Source of the DNA: Burkholderia territorii
GTDB lineage: Bacteria > Pseudomonadota > Gammaproteobacteria > Burkholderiales > Burkholderiaceae
Reading direction: 5' to 3'
DNA: 64,000 nt
Assembly (NCBI RefSeq): GCF_902833055.1
Contig: NZ_CADFEJ010000005.1
Span: 310,001 to 374,000, forward strand
Shown: positions 17,060 to 25,810 of the stretch, piece by piece
Layout of the letters: each line of letters begins with the position of its first letter
Numbering within the stretch: position 1 is the stretch's first letter
Made by a program: the position numbers and the translations under genes
The notes under the pieces: generated by a model
Told to the model about the DNA's origin: nothing
Database searches by the model: none
Seen by the model: only the letters and a program-made list of their open reading frames with translations

Positions 17060-18418
17060 ATGTTTGCAGCAACCCGTCTGACCGCGCCTTTCCGAGACAA
17101 CGCCCGCAAGGGATTAACGACGGCGATCGGATTGGTCCTGCTCGTCTCCGCAAGCTATCTGCGCCCCGCATATGCGGCGGACAACACGTCGATTCCCGCT
17201 GCAACGACGAGTAGCGACGACAGCATTCGGCCATTTCGCGTTCAGGTTCCGCAAGCGCAACTCGACGACCTGCGCAGGCGCATCGCGCAGACACGGTGGC
17301 CGGACAAGGAAACGGTCAAGGACGATTCGCAGGGTATCCAGCTGGCGAAAGTGCAGGAACTCGTACGCTACTGGGGCACCGATTACGATTGGCGCAAAGC
17401 CGAGGCTCAACTCAACGCGCTGCCGGAGTTCGTCACCCATATCGACGGCGTCGACATCCAGTTCATCCATGTCCGTTCGCGCTACCCGAATGCATTGCCT
17501 GTCATCCTGACTCACGGGTGGCCGGGTTCGACCTTCGAGTTCATCAAGGCGATCGGCCCGCTGACCGATCCCGTGGCTTATGGTGGACGCCCGGAGGACG
17601 CGTTCGACGTCGTGATTCCGTCGATCCCGGGCTATGGCTTTTCCGGCAAACCGACGGAGCTGGGCTGGGGCCCCGACCGCACCGCACGCGCGTGGGACGT
17701 GTTGATGAAACGCCTCGGATACACGCACTACGTGTCGCAAGGCGGCGACCATGGCTCCGTCATTTCCGATGCGCTCGCCCGCCAGGCGCCCCCTGGCCTG
17801 CTCGCGATTCACCTCAACATGCCCGCCACCGTTCCCGGCAATCTCGTGACGGCCATCAACAGCGGCGCCCCTGCTCCTGCCGGATTGGCCGGGCCCGAGC
17901 GCGATGCATTCGATTCGCTCAGCACATTCTTTGGCAGAAACGCGGCATACGGCGCAATCATGGTCACGCGCCCGCAGACGATCGGATACTCGCTCGCGGA
18001 TTCGCCTTCCGGCCTCGCAGCGTGGATGTATGAGAAGTTTGCGCAATGGAGCGACAGCGGCGGTGTGCCCGAGCGTGTCCTGACCAAGGACGAGATGCTG
18101 AACGACATCACGCTGTATTGGTTGACCAACACAGGCGCATCGTCGTCGAGGTTCTACTGGGAAAACAACAACAACAATTTCAGCTCCGTCGCGCAGAAAA
18201 CGCGCGACATCAAGGTACCGGTAGCGATCAGCGTGTTTCCGCACGAGATCTATCGTGCACCAAAGACCTGGAGCGAGCAGGCGTATCCGTCGCTGTACTA
18301 CTATCACGCGGTTTCCAAAGGCGGCCACTTCGCGGCGTGGGAACAGCCCCAACTCTTTGCAGAAGAATTGCGCGCGGCATTCAAGCCGGTGCGTCAATCG
18401 ACGGTTAAAGCCGAGTAG
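17060..18418 (+). CDS. exported epoxide hydrolase (EHN-domain family)
   Basis: A 452-residue protein with an N-terminal export signal ending near AYAADNTS (about residue 40). The epoxide hydrolase N-terminal domain (IRPFRVQVPQAQLDDLRRRI, TRWPD) covers about 55-160, followed by an alpha/beta hydrolase fold: oxyanion motif HGWPGS near 153, nucleophile D230 in GGDHGS and catalytic H423 in KGGHFAAWEQP. These match microsomal-type epoxide hydrolases that open epoxides to diols. Export is unusual, as characterised bacterial members are mostly cytoplasmic. The ATG at 17060 is chosen for its signal peptide and a GGGAGAG site upstream; the frame stays open to 16793. Confidence 0.85.
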   Translation: MFAATRLTAPFRDNARKGLTTAIGLVLLVSASYLRPAYAADNTSIPAATTSSDDSIRPFRVQVPQAQLDDLRRRIAQTRWPDKETVKDDSQGIQLAKVQELVRYWGTDYDWRKAEAQLNALPEFVTHIDGVDIQFIHVRSRYPNALPVILTHGWPGSTFEFIKAIGPLTDPVAYGGRPEDAFDVVIPSIPGYGFSGKPTELGWGPDRTARAWDVLMKRLGYTHYVSQGGDHGSVISDALARQAPPGLLAIHLNMPATVPGNLVTAINSGAPAPAGLAGPERDAFDSLSTFFGRNAAYGAIMVTRPQTIGYSLADSPSGLAAWMYEKFAQWSDSGGVPERVLTKDEMLNDITLYWLTNTGASSSRFYWENNNNNFSSVAQKTRDIKVPVAISVFPHEIYRAPKTWSEQAYPSLYYYHAVSKGGHFAAWEQPQLFAEELRAAFKPVRQSTVKAE

Positions 18419-18518
18419 CAAGGACAGGTTACGCGCGCTCCTTTCATCAATCACTTCGTAAAGCGGTCGGCCCGCCTACCCTGCGTGCCGACCCGCGCAG
18501 ACCTCGGGATCGGTTCGT

Positions 18519-18543
18519 GCCGGCATCCGTAATCGATGCCGGC
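18519..18543. terminator. GC hairpin between convergent genes
   Basis: GCCGGCATC (18519-18527) pairs perfectly with GATGCCGGC (18535-18543) around a 7-base loop. It sits between the converging epoxide hydrolase and MFS genes and could end transcription from either side. No U-tract follows, so a fully intrinsic terminator is not proven. Confidence 0.5.
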
Positions 18544-18602
18544 CGTGCTCACGGAAGCGCAAGCAGGTCATCCGGCGCCGCGATGCGCGGGATGGCCGGG
18601 AC

Positions 18603-19949
18603 CTATCGCTCGGCCGGCGGCACCAGGATGCTGCGCGGAATCGACATGATCAGCACGCAGCTGACCAGCAGGCACGCGCCGAGTGCATAAGTCCCGTTGT
18701 TGATGTCCCCGGTCATCTCCTTGGCGATGCCGGTGATCATCGAGCCGGTGAAGCCGGACAGGTTGCCCACCGCATTGATCAGCGCAATGCCGGCAGCAGC
18801 AGCGGTGCCGGACAGGATCTGGCCGGGGAATGTCCAGTAGATCGGCATCAGGGCCAGGATGCCGCAGGTGGCGATGGTCAGGAATACGATCGAAAGCGCC
18901 ACGTTATGCGCGAATGCGGCGCTCATGATCAGGCCGATGCCGCCGATCAGCGCGGGAATCGCCGCATGCCAGCGGCGTTCGCCCGTCTTGCGCGAGTGCG
19001 ATGCATTCCAGACCATCGCAAAAATGGCCGTCAGATACGGAATCGCCGTCAGCAAGCCGATATGCAGCATGCTGTGCACACCCGATGCGCGGACGATCGA
19101 CGGCAGCCAGAACGCCAGCCCGTAGAAGCCGGTATTGAAGGTCAGCAGAACGAACGTGAGCAGCCACACGCGCGGGCTGCGCAGCGCGGCGCCGACGCTG
19201 TGCGACTTGTGCACGGCCTCGCGTTCGAGATTGCGCGACAGCATCGCCTTCTCTTCGGCGGACAACCATTTCGCGGACTGCGGACCGTCGCCGAGGCAGG
19301 CCAGCACGATGAACGCCACCACGATCGACGGCAGACCTTCGAGCAACAGCATCCATTGCCAGCCGCTCATGCCCGACAAGCCATGCGTCTGCTCCATCAG
19401 CCAGCCGGACACCACGCTGCCGAGCGTCAGGCTCAGCGGGATCGCCACCAGGAAACCCGACATGGCCACGCTCTGGCGGCGCGCCGGAAACCAGTAGTTC
19501 ATGTACAGGATGACACCGGGGAAGAAGCCGGCTTCACACAGGCCGAGCAGAAAGCGCAGCGTGTAGAACATCGTGGACGTCTGCACGTGGAAGAACTGCG
19601 CGAGGGGCACGATAAACGCCATCGACGACGACACGATGCCCCATGTGATCATGATCCGTGCGATCCAGAAGCGCGCGCCGTATCGGTGCAGCAGCAGATT
19701 GCTGGGCATCTCGAACAGGAAATAGCCCCAGAAGAAAATGCTGGCACCGAGTGCGTAGACGCCGTCGCTCAGCCTCAGGTCGTCGAGCATCTGCAGCTTC
19801 GCGAAACCGACGTTCACACGATCGAGGTACGCCACCACATAGCACAGCAGCAGCAACGGGAGAATGCGCCGCATCACCCTGCGATAGACGGCGTCTTCGG
19901 ACAAGTCGGCCGCGGCCGGCGCGGCAGCGGTCTGCGTGATGGATGGCAT
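18603..19949 (-). CDS. MFS transporter, ACS (anion:cation symporter) type, probable D-xylonate uptake
   Basis: A 448-residue protein with 12 predicted membrane helices. The first helix region reads RRILPLLLLCYVVAYLDRVN followed by VGFAKLQM, the hallmark of the ACS family that carries sugar acids (hexuronates, glucarate, tartrate). The start at 19949 has AGGAGA at 7 bases. It is divergent from a LacI regulator that also precedes the xylonate dehydratase genes, and two operator-like palindromes lie in its upstream region. D-xylonate as substrate is inferred from these neighbours. Confidence 0.85.
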   Translation of the reverse strand: MPSITQTAAAPAAADLSEDAVYRRVMRRILPLLLLCYVVAYLDRVNVGFAKLQMLDDLRLSDGVYALGASIFFWGYFLFEMPSNLLLHRYGARFWIARIMITWGIVSSSMAFIVPLAQFFHVQTSTMFYTLRFLLGLCEAGFFPGVILYMNYWFPARRQSVAMSGFLVAIPLSLTLGSVVSGWLMEQTHGLSGMSGWQWMLLLEGLPSIVVAFIVLACLGDGPQSAKWLSAEEKAMLSRNLEREAVHKSHSVGAALRSPRVWLLTFVLLTFNTGFYGLAFWLPSIVRASGVHSMLHIGLLTAIPYLTAIFAMVWNASHSRKTGERRWHAAIPALIGGIGLIMSAAFAHNVALSIVFLTIATCGILALMPIYWTFPGQILSGTAAAAGIALINAVGNLSGFTGSMITGIAKEMTGDINNGTYALGACLLVSCVLIMSIPRSILVPPAER

Positions 19950-20022
19950 CCGTTCGTCTCCTGATTGTGTATGTCTTCTGCGTATCGACGGATCGGCGGA
20001 TCGCAGATCGGCCGGCGCGATG

Positions 20023-20038
20023 ATGTTACCGATAACAT
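20023..20038. promoter_or_regulatory. LacI-type operator ATGTTACCGATAACAT
   Basis: A near-perfect 16 bp palindrome 74 bp upstream of the MFS start. Its core resembles the TGTTACCGGTAACA consensus of gluconate-type LacI repressors (GntR/IdnR of enteric bacteria) and recurs at 20087-20100 and 21456-21469. The LacI protein encoded at 20261 is the likely ligand. Confidence 0.7.
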
Positions 20039-20086
20039 TCTCGAGCAAGAAAATCCGTCGATGGACGACGGAAGCCAGCGGTACGC

Positions 20087-20100
20087 TGATACCGGTAACA
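20087..20100. promoter_or_regulatory. LacI-type operator TGATACCGGTAACA
   Basis: A second copy of the operator in the same divergent region, one base from a perfect palindrome. A half-match, CACCGGTATCAT, is at 20214-20225, 36 bp before the lacI start, and could serve autoregulation. Confidence 0.65.
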
Positions 20101-20260
20101 AACACGAACGTAGCACGCCGGAACAGGCGGATTCAAGGGCTGACCGACACGGGCTTTCCCTAGTACGGGCGTTATGTCGACGGGTGCGGCGGGTGGCCTG
20201 CACGGCAGGCCGGCACCGGTATCATATAGCCTTTACAGGCTTCTCCCGACCGCGATTCCG

Positions 20261-21298
20261 ATGCCCAGTCCTACCGCCGTCCGGCCCGCCGGGCCGCCAC
20301 GCATGTCCGACGTAGCGCGCCTGGCCGGCGTGTCGAAAATGACCGTGTCGCGCGTGCTTGCCGGCCATAGCGTGGCCGCCGACACGCGCGAGCGCGTCTG
20401 CCGGGCCATCGACCAGCTCGGGTACGTGGCCGACGCCGCGGCGGGTGCGCTGTCGTCCGGGCGCTCGGAGTTCGTCGCGGTGCTGGTGCCGTCGCTGTCG
20501 AGCTCCAATTTCTCCGACACCGTGCGCGGCCTGACCGATGCGCTCGAACCGCATGGCCTGCAGTTGCTGCTCGGCGATACCGACTACGACCTCGCGCGTG
20601 AAGAACGACTGGTACGCTCCATGCTGCGTCACCAGCCCCGGTGCATCGCGCTGACCGGCGCGCAACACACCGATGCCACGCGCAAGCTGCTGGAGCGTTC
20701 CGCCATTCCCGTCGTGGAAATGTGGGACCTGCCCACGCGTCCGATCGACACCGCCGTGGGCTTCTCCAACGTGCGCGCCGCGCGGGCGATGGTGCGGCAT
20801 CTGGCCGAGCGCGGATACCGCCGCATCGGCTTTCTCGGCGGCGCCAGCGAACTGGACCGCCGCGGCCTGGACCGGCTCAAGGGTTATCAGGCGGAGATCA
20901 ACGCGCTGGGGCTGGGCGAGCCGCGTATCGTGCGGCTCGGTGAATCGCCGATCACGATGAGCCACGGCGAACCCGCCATGGCAGCGCTGCTCGACAAGTG
21001 GCCGGACACCGATGCAGTCATGTGCGTGAGCGACATGTCGGCGTTCGGCGCGATCATGGCGTGTCACCGGCGCGGGCTCTCGGTGCCCGCGGACATCGCC
21101 GTAGCCGGCTTCGGGAACTTCGAAGTGGCGACATGCTGCCACCCGACCATCACCACGGTGTCGGTCGACGCCTACGGCATCGGCCTGCACACCGGCGAGG
21201 CGTTGCTGGCGGCACTGCAGGCCCGTGACGGCGGCGAGCCGATCGAATCGCGACGCATCCGCATCGACTACACGATCGTCGCCCGCGAAAGCGCCTGA
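20261..21298 (+). CDS. LacI-family regulator of the xylonate genes
   Basis: A 345-residue repressor. The helix-turn-helix RMSDVARLAGVSKMTVSRVL and hinge region lie at about residues 14-72, with a periplasmic-binding-protein-like domain to the end (FVAVLVPSLSSSNFSDTV, GYRRIGFLGGASELDRRGLD, VAVAGFGNFEVATCCHPTIT). The ATG at 20261 is used; an ATG at 20303 just before the HTH is possible. It is flanked by the MFS transporter and xylD, each with a TGTTACC-type palindrome, so it most likely represses both and responds to a pentonic acid or its keto product. Confidence 0.88.
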   Translation: MPSPTAVRPAGPPRMSDVARLAGVSKMTVSRVLAGHSVAADTRERVCRAIDQLGYVADAAAGALSSGRSEFVAVLVPSLSSSNFSDTVRGLTDALEPHGLQLLLGDTDYDLAREERLVRSMLRHQPRCIALTGAQHTDATRKLLERSAIPVVEMWDLPTRPIDTAVGFSNVRAARAMVRHLAERGYRRIGFLGGASELDRRGLDRLKGYQAEINALGLGEPRIVRLGESPITMSHGEPAMAALLDKWPDTDAVMCVSDMSAFGAIMACHRRGLSVPADIAVAGFGNFEVATCCHPTITTVSVDAYGIGLHTGEALLAALQARDGGEPIESRRIRIDYTIVARESA

Positions 21299-21455
21299 CA
21301 CACGTCGACGACGAAGCCCGCCGTCGCCCGCGAAATCGGGCGACGCGCGGTGCGCAGCATGCGCGACTTCGTCGAAACGCATCGCGCCGCGCCACGCACC
21401 GCCGATGACCCTCCCCTTTCGCAACGCAAAACCGCCGTGCTAACATGCCCCACGA

Positions 21456-21469
21456 TGTTACCGGTAACT
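21456..21469. promoter_or_regulatory. LacI-type operator TGTTACCGGTAACT in front of xylD
   Basis: Thirteen of fourteen bases match a perfect TGTTACCGGTAACA palindrome. The site lies 56 bp before the xylD ATG, in the 226 bp gap after lacI, and is well placed to block xylD-xylX transcription. Confidence 0.75.
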
Positions 21470-21524
21470 ATCCGGCACGCATGAACGGAATGCGGCCCCA
21501 TTCGAAATTCGGAGACACCCCGCC

Positions 21525-23306
21525 ATGTCACACACCCCTCGCCGTCTGCGCAGCCAGGCGTGGTTCGACGACCCCGCGCACGCAGACATGACCGCGCTTT
21601 ATGTCGAGCGCTTCATGAACTACGGACTGACACGCGAGGAGTTGCAGTCGGGTCGGCCCATCATCGGCATTGCGCAAACGGGCAGCGATCTGGCGCCGTG
21701 CAACCGCCACCATATCGAGCTGGCCGAGCGCACCCGGGCCGGTATCCGCGACGCGGGCGGCATTCCGATGGAATTCCCCGTGCATCCGCTGGCCGAGCAG
21801 AGCCGCCGGCCCACCGCCGCGCTCGACCGCAATCTGGCCTACCTGGGGCTGGTGGAAGTGCTGCACGGCTTTCCGCTGGACGGCATCGTGCTGACCACCG
21901 GTTGCGACAAAACCACGCCGGCCTGCCTGATGGCGGCCGCCACCGTCGACCTGCCCGCGATCGTGCTGTCGGGCGGCCCGATGCTCGACGGCTGGCACGA
22001 AGGCAAGCGCGTCGGCTCGGGGACGGTGATCTGGCATGCGCGCAACCTGCTCGCGGCCGGCGAAATCGACTACGAAGGCTTCATGCAGCTGACCACGGCT
22101 TCATCGCCGTCGATCGGCCATTGCAACACCATGGGCACCGCGCTGTCGATGAACAGCCTCGCCGAGGCGTTGGGCATGTCGTTGCCGGGGTGTGCGAGCA
22201 TTCCCGCGGCGTACCGCGAGCGCGGCCAGATGGCTTACGCGACCGGCAAGCGCGCGGTCGACCTGGTTCGCGAGGATGTGCGCCCGTCGAAGATCATGAC
22301 GCGCGCGGCGTTCGAGAATGCGATCGTCGTTGCCTCCGCGCTGGGCGCATCGACCAACTGCCCGCCGCACCTGATCGCCATCGCGCGCCACATGGGCGTC
22401 GAGCTGAGCCTGGACGACTGGCAGCGCTTCGGTGAAGCCGTGCCGCTGCTCGTGAACTGCATGCCGGCCGGCGAATATCTCGGCGAAAGCTTCCATCGCG
22501 CCGGCGGCGTGCCCGCCGTGCTGCGCCAGCTCGACGCGGCCGGCCTGCTGCGGCGCGACTGCCTGACCGTGTCCGGCCGCGCGATCGGCGAAATCGCCGA
22601 CGCCGCGCAGGACGCCGACCGCGACGTGATCCGCACGCCCGACGCGCCGCTCAAGCACGGCGCCGGCTTCATGGTGCTGTCGGGCAACTTCTTCGACAGC
22701 GCGATCATGAAGATGTCGGTGGTGGGCGACGCGTTCCGCCGGACCTACCTTTCCGAGCCCGGCGCGGAGAATACGTTCGAGGCGCGCGCGATCGTGTTCG
22801 ACGGCCCCGAGGATTACCACGCCCGCATCAACGATCCGGCGCTGAACATCGACGAGCACTGCATCCTCGTCATCCGCGGCTGCGGCACGGTCGGCTACCC
22901 CGGCAGCGCCGAAGTCGTGAACATGGCGCCGCCCGCCGAGCTGGTGAAGCGCGGCGTGACGTCGTTGCCCTGCCTCGGCGACGGGCGCCAGAGCGGCACG
23001 TCGGCGAGCCCGTCGATTCTCAACGTGTCGCCGGAGGCGGCGGTCGGCGGCGGGCTCGCGCTGCTGCGCACGAACGATCGCGTGCGCGTGGACCTGAATC
23101 GCCGCAGCGTCGACGTCCTCATCGACGAGGACGAACTCGCGCGCCGCCGCGAGACCGCAAGTGTCAGCGTCCCGCAGGCGCAAACGCCGTGGCAGGAACT
23201 CTATCGCCGCTTCGTCGGCCAGCTGTCCACCGGCGGGTGCCTCGAACCGGCCACGCTGTACCTGAAGGTCATCGAGCAGCGCGGCAATCCGCGCCACTCG
23301 CACTGA
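21525..23306 (+). CDS. xylD: D-xylonate dehydratase (IlvD/Edd family)
   Basis: A 593-residue enzyme that dehydrates D-xylonate to 2-keto-3-deoxy-D-xylonate in the Weimberg/Dahms routes. The three cluster-ligating cysteines of pentonate dehydratases are seen: C59 (SDLAPCNR), C127 (TTGCDKTTP) and C200 (SIGHCNTMGTA). The start (TPRRLRSQAWFDDPAHADMT), the segment YVERFMNYGLTREELQSGRP and the RHSH C-terminus closely resemble Caulobacter XylD as recalled. L-arabinonate is a possible alternative substrate within the family. It is followed 32 bp later by xylX, the next enzyme of the pathway, and preceded by an operator. Confidence 0.85.
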   Translation: MSHTPRRLRSQAWFDDPAHADMTALYVERFMNYGLTREELQSGRPIIGIAQTGSDLAPCNRHHIELAERTRAGIRDAGGIPMEFPVHPLAEQSRRPTAALDRNLAYLGLVEVLHGFPLDGIVLTTGCDKTTPACLMAAATVDLPAIVLSGGPMLDGWHEGKRVGSGTVIWHARNLLAAGEIDYEGFMQLTTASSPSIGHCNTMGTALSMNSLAEALGMSLPGCASIPAAYRERGQMAYATGKRAVDLVREDVRPSKIMTRAAFENAIVVASALGASTNCPPHLIAIARHMGVELSLDDWQRFGEAVPLLVNCMPAGEYLGESFHRAGGVPAVLRQLDAAGLLRRDCLTVSGRAIGEIADAAQDADRDVIRTPDAPLKHGAGFMVLSGNFFDSAIMKMSVVGDAFRRTYLSEPGAENTFEARAIVFDGPEDYHARINDPALNIDEHCILVIRGCGTVGYPGSAEVVNMAPPAELVKRGVTSLPCLGDGRQSGTSASPSILNVSPEAAVGGGLALLRTNDRVRVDLNRRSVDVLIDEDELARRRETASVSVPQAQTPWQELYRRFVGQLSTGGCLEPATLYLKVIEQRGNPRHSH

Positions 23307-23338
23307 TCCAATCGCCCACGACTCCTGCGGAGCTGACC

Positions 23339-24526
23339 ATGCGTACTCCTTCCGTTTCCGATTGCCTGCCGCACGACCTCGCCCACGCGCTGCTGGTCGG
23401 CCGCGTCTGGCGGCACGACGGTGCCTGCCCGGGCCCGAGTGTCGTCGCCGTGCGCGACGGCGAAGTGTTCGACATCACACGCACCGTGTCGACCACGGCC
23501 GACCTGTTCGACCGTCCCGATGCAGTCGGCGTCGCACGCACGGCTGCCGGCGAATCGCTCGGCCGCGTCGAACCGTTGATGCAGGCCGCGCTGGACGGCA
23601 CGCCCGGCGCCACGCACCTGCTTGCGCCGTGCGACGTGCAGGCCGTCAAGGCGTGCGGCGTCACCTTTGCGGTCAGCCTGATCGAGCGTGTGATCGAGGA
23701 GCAGGCCGGCGGCGATCCGGCCAAGGCACGGGAGGTACGCGACACGATCGCCACGACCATCGGCACCGATCTGTCGAAGATCGTGCCCGGCTCGGACGCC
23801 GCGCTACGCCTGAAGGCGGAACTCGAGCGACGCGGCGCGTGGTCGCAATACATGGAAGTCGGCATCGGCCCCGATGCCGAGGTGTTCTCCAAGGCGCAGC
23901 CGATGTCCGCGGTGGGCTTCGGGGCGGATGTCGGGCTGCTGCCCGTGTCGGTGTGGAACAACCCGGAGCCGGAGATCGTGCTGGCGGTCGCCAGCGACGG
24001 CAGGCCCGTGGGCGCGACGCTCGGCAACGACGTGAATCTGCGCGACATCGAAGGCCGCTCGGCGCTGCTGCTCGGCAAATGCAAGGACAACAACGGTTCG
24101 TGCGCGATCGGCCCGTTCGTGCGGCTGTTCGACGACGGCTTCACGCTCGACAGCGTCCGGCAGGCCAGCGTGTCGCTTCGGGTCGAAGGCGCGGACGACG
24201 GCTTCGTCCTCGACGGCATCAGTCACATGCGCGAGATCAGCCGCGACCCGGCCGACCTCGTCGCGCAGACCTGCGGCGCGCATCATCAGTACCCCGACGG
24301 CTTCATGCTGTTCCTCGGCACGATGTTCTCGCCGATCCAGGACCGCGATGCGCCCGGCAGCGGATTCACGCATCACCTCGGCGATCGCGTCATCATTTCC
24401 ACGCCAGAGCTCGGCGCGCTCGTCAACACCGTGCGGCTGTGCACCGAAATCGCGCCTTGGACCTTCGGCGTGCGCGCGCTGTATGCCAACCTCGCCGCTC
24501 GCGGTATCGGGCCGAACGCCGGGTGA
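23339..24526 (+). CDS. xylX: 2-keto-3-deoxy-D-xylonate dehydratase (FAH family)
   Basis: A 395-residue protein of the fumarylacetoacetate hydrolase fold, the fold of Caulobacter XylX, which converts 2-keto-3-deoxyxylonate to alpha-ketoglutarate semialdehyde. Recognised segments are KACGVTFAVSLIERVIEEQA, WSQYMEVGIGPDAEVFSKAQ, WNNPEPEIVL, GNDVNLRDIEGRSALLL and HHQYPDGFMLFLGTMFSPIQ. These include the metal-binding Glu/Asp region of the family. The ATG at 23339 gives the family start; the open frame upstream overlaps xylD. Cotranscription with xylD is expected. The final semialdehyde dehydrogenase is not in the window. Confidence 0.85.
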   Translation: MRTPSVSDCLPHDLAHALLVGRVWRHDGACPGPSVVAVRDGEVFDITRTVSTTADLFDRPDAVGVARTAAGESLGRVEPLMQAALDGTPGATHLLAPCDVQAVKACGVTFAVSLIERVIEEQAGGDPAKAREVRDTIATTIGTDLSKIVPGSDAALRLKAELERRGAWSQYMEVGIGPDAEVFSKAQPMSAVGFGADVGLLPVSVWNNPEPEIVLAVASDGRPVGATLGNDVNLRDIEGRSALLLGKCKDNNGSCAIGPFVRLFDDGFTLDSVRQASVSLRVEGADDGFVLDGISHMREISRDPADLVAQTCGAHHQYPDGFMLFLGTMFSPIQDRDAPGSGFTHHLGDRVIISTPELGALVNTVRLCTEIAPWTFGVRALYANLAARGIGPNAG

Positions 24527-24527
24527 T

Positions 24528-24566
24528 CGCCGCGTTGCCGTCATCGCGATGACGGCAATCGCGGCG
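24528..24566. terminator. long hairpin after xylX
   Basis: Directly after the xylX stop lies a perfect 24-base palindrome, TTGCCGTCATCG with its complement, centred at 24546/24547. It is extended by CGCCGCG/CGCGGCG on the outside with one bulged T, making a stem of about 19 pairs. It stands between xylX and the convergent DUF4148 gene. There is no clear U-tract, so it may act as a two-way terminator or a 3'-end stabiliser. Confidence 0.6.
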
Positions 24567-24597
24567 GCTCGAAGCGCCACCCGCCTGCCGCGGCAAA

Positions 24598-24843
24598 TCA
24601 GCCGCCCCGATAAAGCTCGCTGAGGGCGGCGAGTTGGCCGTCCTTTTGCGCACGCACGAGTTCCGCTCGCACTTCGGCACGCGTCTTTCCCTTCGGCGTG
24701 TTGTTGACCGGCGCCCACTCGCGCGCTGACTGTGCCATTCCGCCATTCGTGTTCGCGGCGACTGCCGTGCTGGCAAAAGCGGAAGCCGTTGTTGCCACTG
24801 CGGTGAATGCCATCAAGACCATGGCGATGCTCTTTACTTTCAT
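24598..24843 (-). CDS. DUF4148 small secreted protein
   Basis: An 81-residue protein: signal peptide MKVKSIAMVLMAFTAVATTA to about residue 28, then the DUF4148 core GKTRAEVRAELVRAQKDGQL. CTCCAG upstream on the plus strand reads CTGGAG as a ribosome site before the ATG at 24843. It lacks the NDYPP segment seen in the other two copies of the window and ends soon after the core. Function is unknown. It is divergent from a small exported cupin gene. Confidence 0.75.
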   Translation of the reverse strand: MKVKSIAMVLMAFTAVATTASAFASTAVAANTNGGMAQSAREWAPVNNTPKGKTRAEVRAELVRAQKDGQLAALSELYRGG

Positions 24844-25150
24844 GTCGTACTCCTGGAGATGTTCAACGGGAGCGAACCTGGCCGGCCGTCGGCAGCCGCT
24901 GACTGCCGTGTCGACTCGTTCGGGCTCGCTGCACTGCTATTTGAACGAGCAGACGTATCGCGCATGTGTCTCGCCGCCCCACGATTGCAACGTCGTGTAT
25001 CCGTACCGCGCCCAGCCACATTGAGATACAAATCTGCGCGCGCTCGCCCGGCAACCGAGTGGAAATGTCGCGCGTTATTCCGACACAATGGTGCAGCGAC
25101 GGCGCGTTAATCGTTACGGGCCATCGCAGCAATCAAAGGAGAAATCGCCG
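24844..25150. other. intergenic region between DUF4148 and cupin genes
   Basis: A 307 bp divergent promoter region. The last part carries AAAGGAGAAA, the ribosome site of the cupin gene. No further gene, hairpin or repeat was recognised. Confidence 0.6.
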
Positions 25151-25615
25151 ATGTCTACTTATGCAATCGGGGCGCTGCTAGTCGGTGCCGCGCTCTTTGG
25201 CAGCGCCCATGCCGAAACCGTCAAGCCGGTCATGATGTCGAACACGGACCTTGCCGGCGCATTACTTGCGCGCGCAAATGCATCGGGAAAAAGCGAAGGC
25301 AATGACAGCGGCACGGACGTGACGACGTTCACGTCGACCGATACGGCTTTCCAGACCGGTATCTATCGATCAGGGCCGTCGCATGAAGAGATCAAGGGGC
25401 CGGGTGGCCTGCCGTACAACGAGTTTCTCTATTTTCTGTCGGGCAGTGTGAAGCTGACGTCAGCGGACGGCTCGGTCATGACCGTGAAGGCCGGCGAAGC
25501 CGTAACGCTGCCGAAGGGATGGACCGGGCATTTCGATACGTCCGGCTATACGAAGCTATATGCGGTGTACAGTCCACACGACGGGAACGAAGCCGCATGT
25601 GCGGTTAATCGCTGA
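25151..25615 (+). CDS. exported single-cupin protein
   Basis: A 154-residue protein with a short signal peptide (MSTYAIGALLVGAALFGSAH, cut near AHA). The cupin core spans about 60-140: FQTGIYRSGPSHEEIKGPGG, NEFLYFLSGSVKLTSADGSV, TVKAGEAVTLPKGWTGHFDT. It fits the small Cupin_3-type subgroup, in which the glycine-rich strand pair encloses a small-molecule site. The classical two-His metal motif is not obvious, so enzyme activity is uncertain. AAAGGAG precedes the ATG at 25151. It is convergent with the sugar-acid locus. Confidence 0.75.
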   Translation: MSTYAIGALLVGAALFGSAHAETVKPVMMSNTDLAGALLARANASGKSEGNDSGTDVTTFTSTDTAFQTGIYRSGPSHEEIKGPGGLPYNEFLYFLSGSVKLTSADGSVMTVKAGEAVTLPKGWTGHFDTSGYTKLYAVYSPHDGNEAACAVNR

Positions 25616-25810
25616 ACGCACGACAACATCCCGTCGGAAAATGCGACGTTGGAACCAGACCGGATCGTTACGCTGCTGGATCCGGCGCGCGCCGCTGATC
25701 GCCTGCCGAACGACGTCCCCCATGCTCGGCGCACTCGTCAGCGATCCTGCTTCCCGACACCTCCCGCGATCCGGAAACCGCAGGCATGCCAGTGAGACTG
25801 TCGCCCCGCG

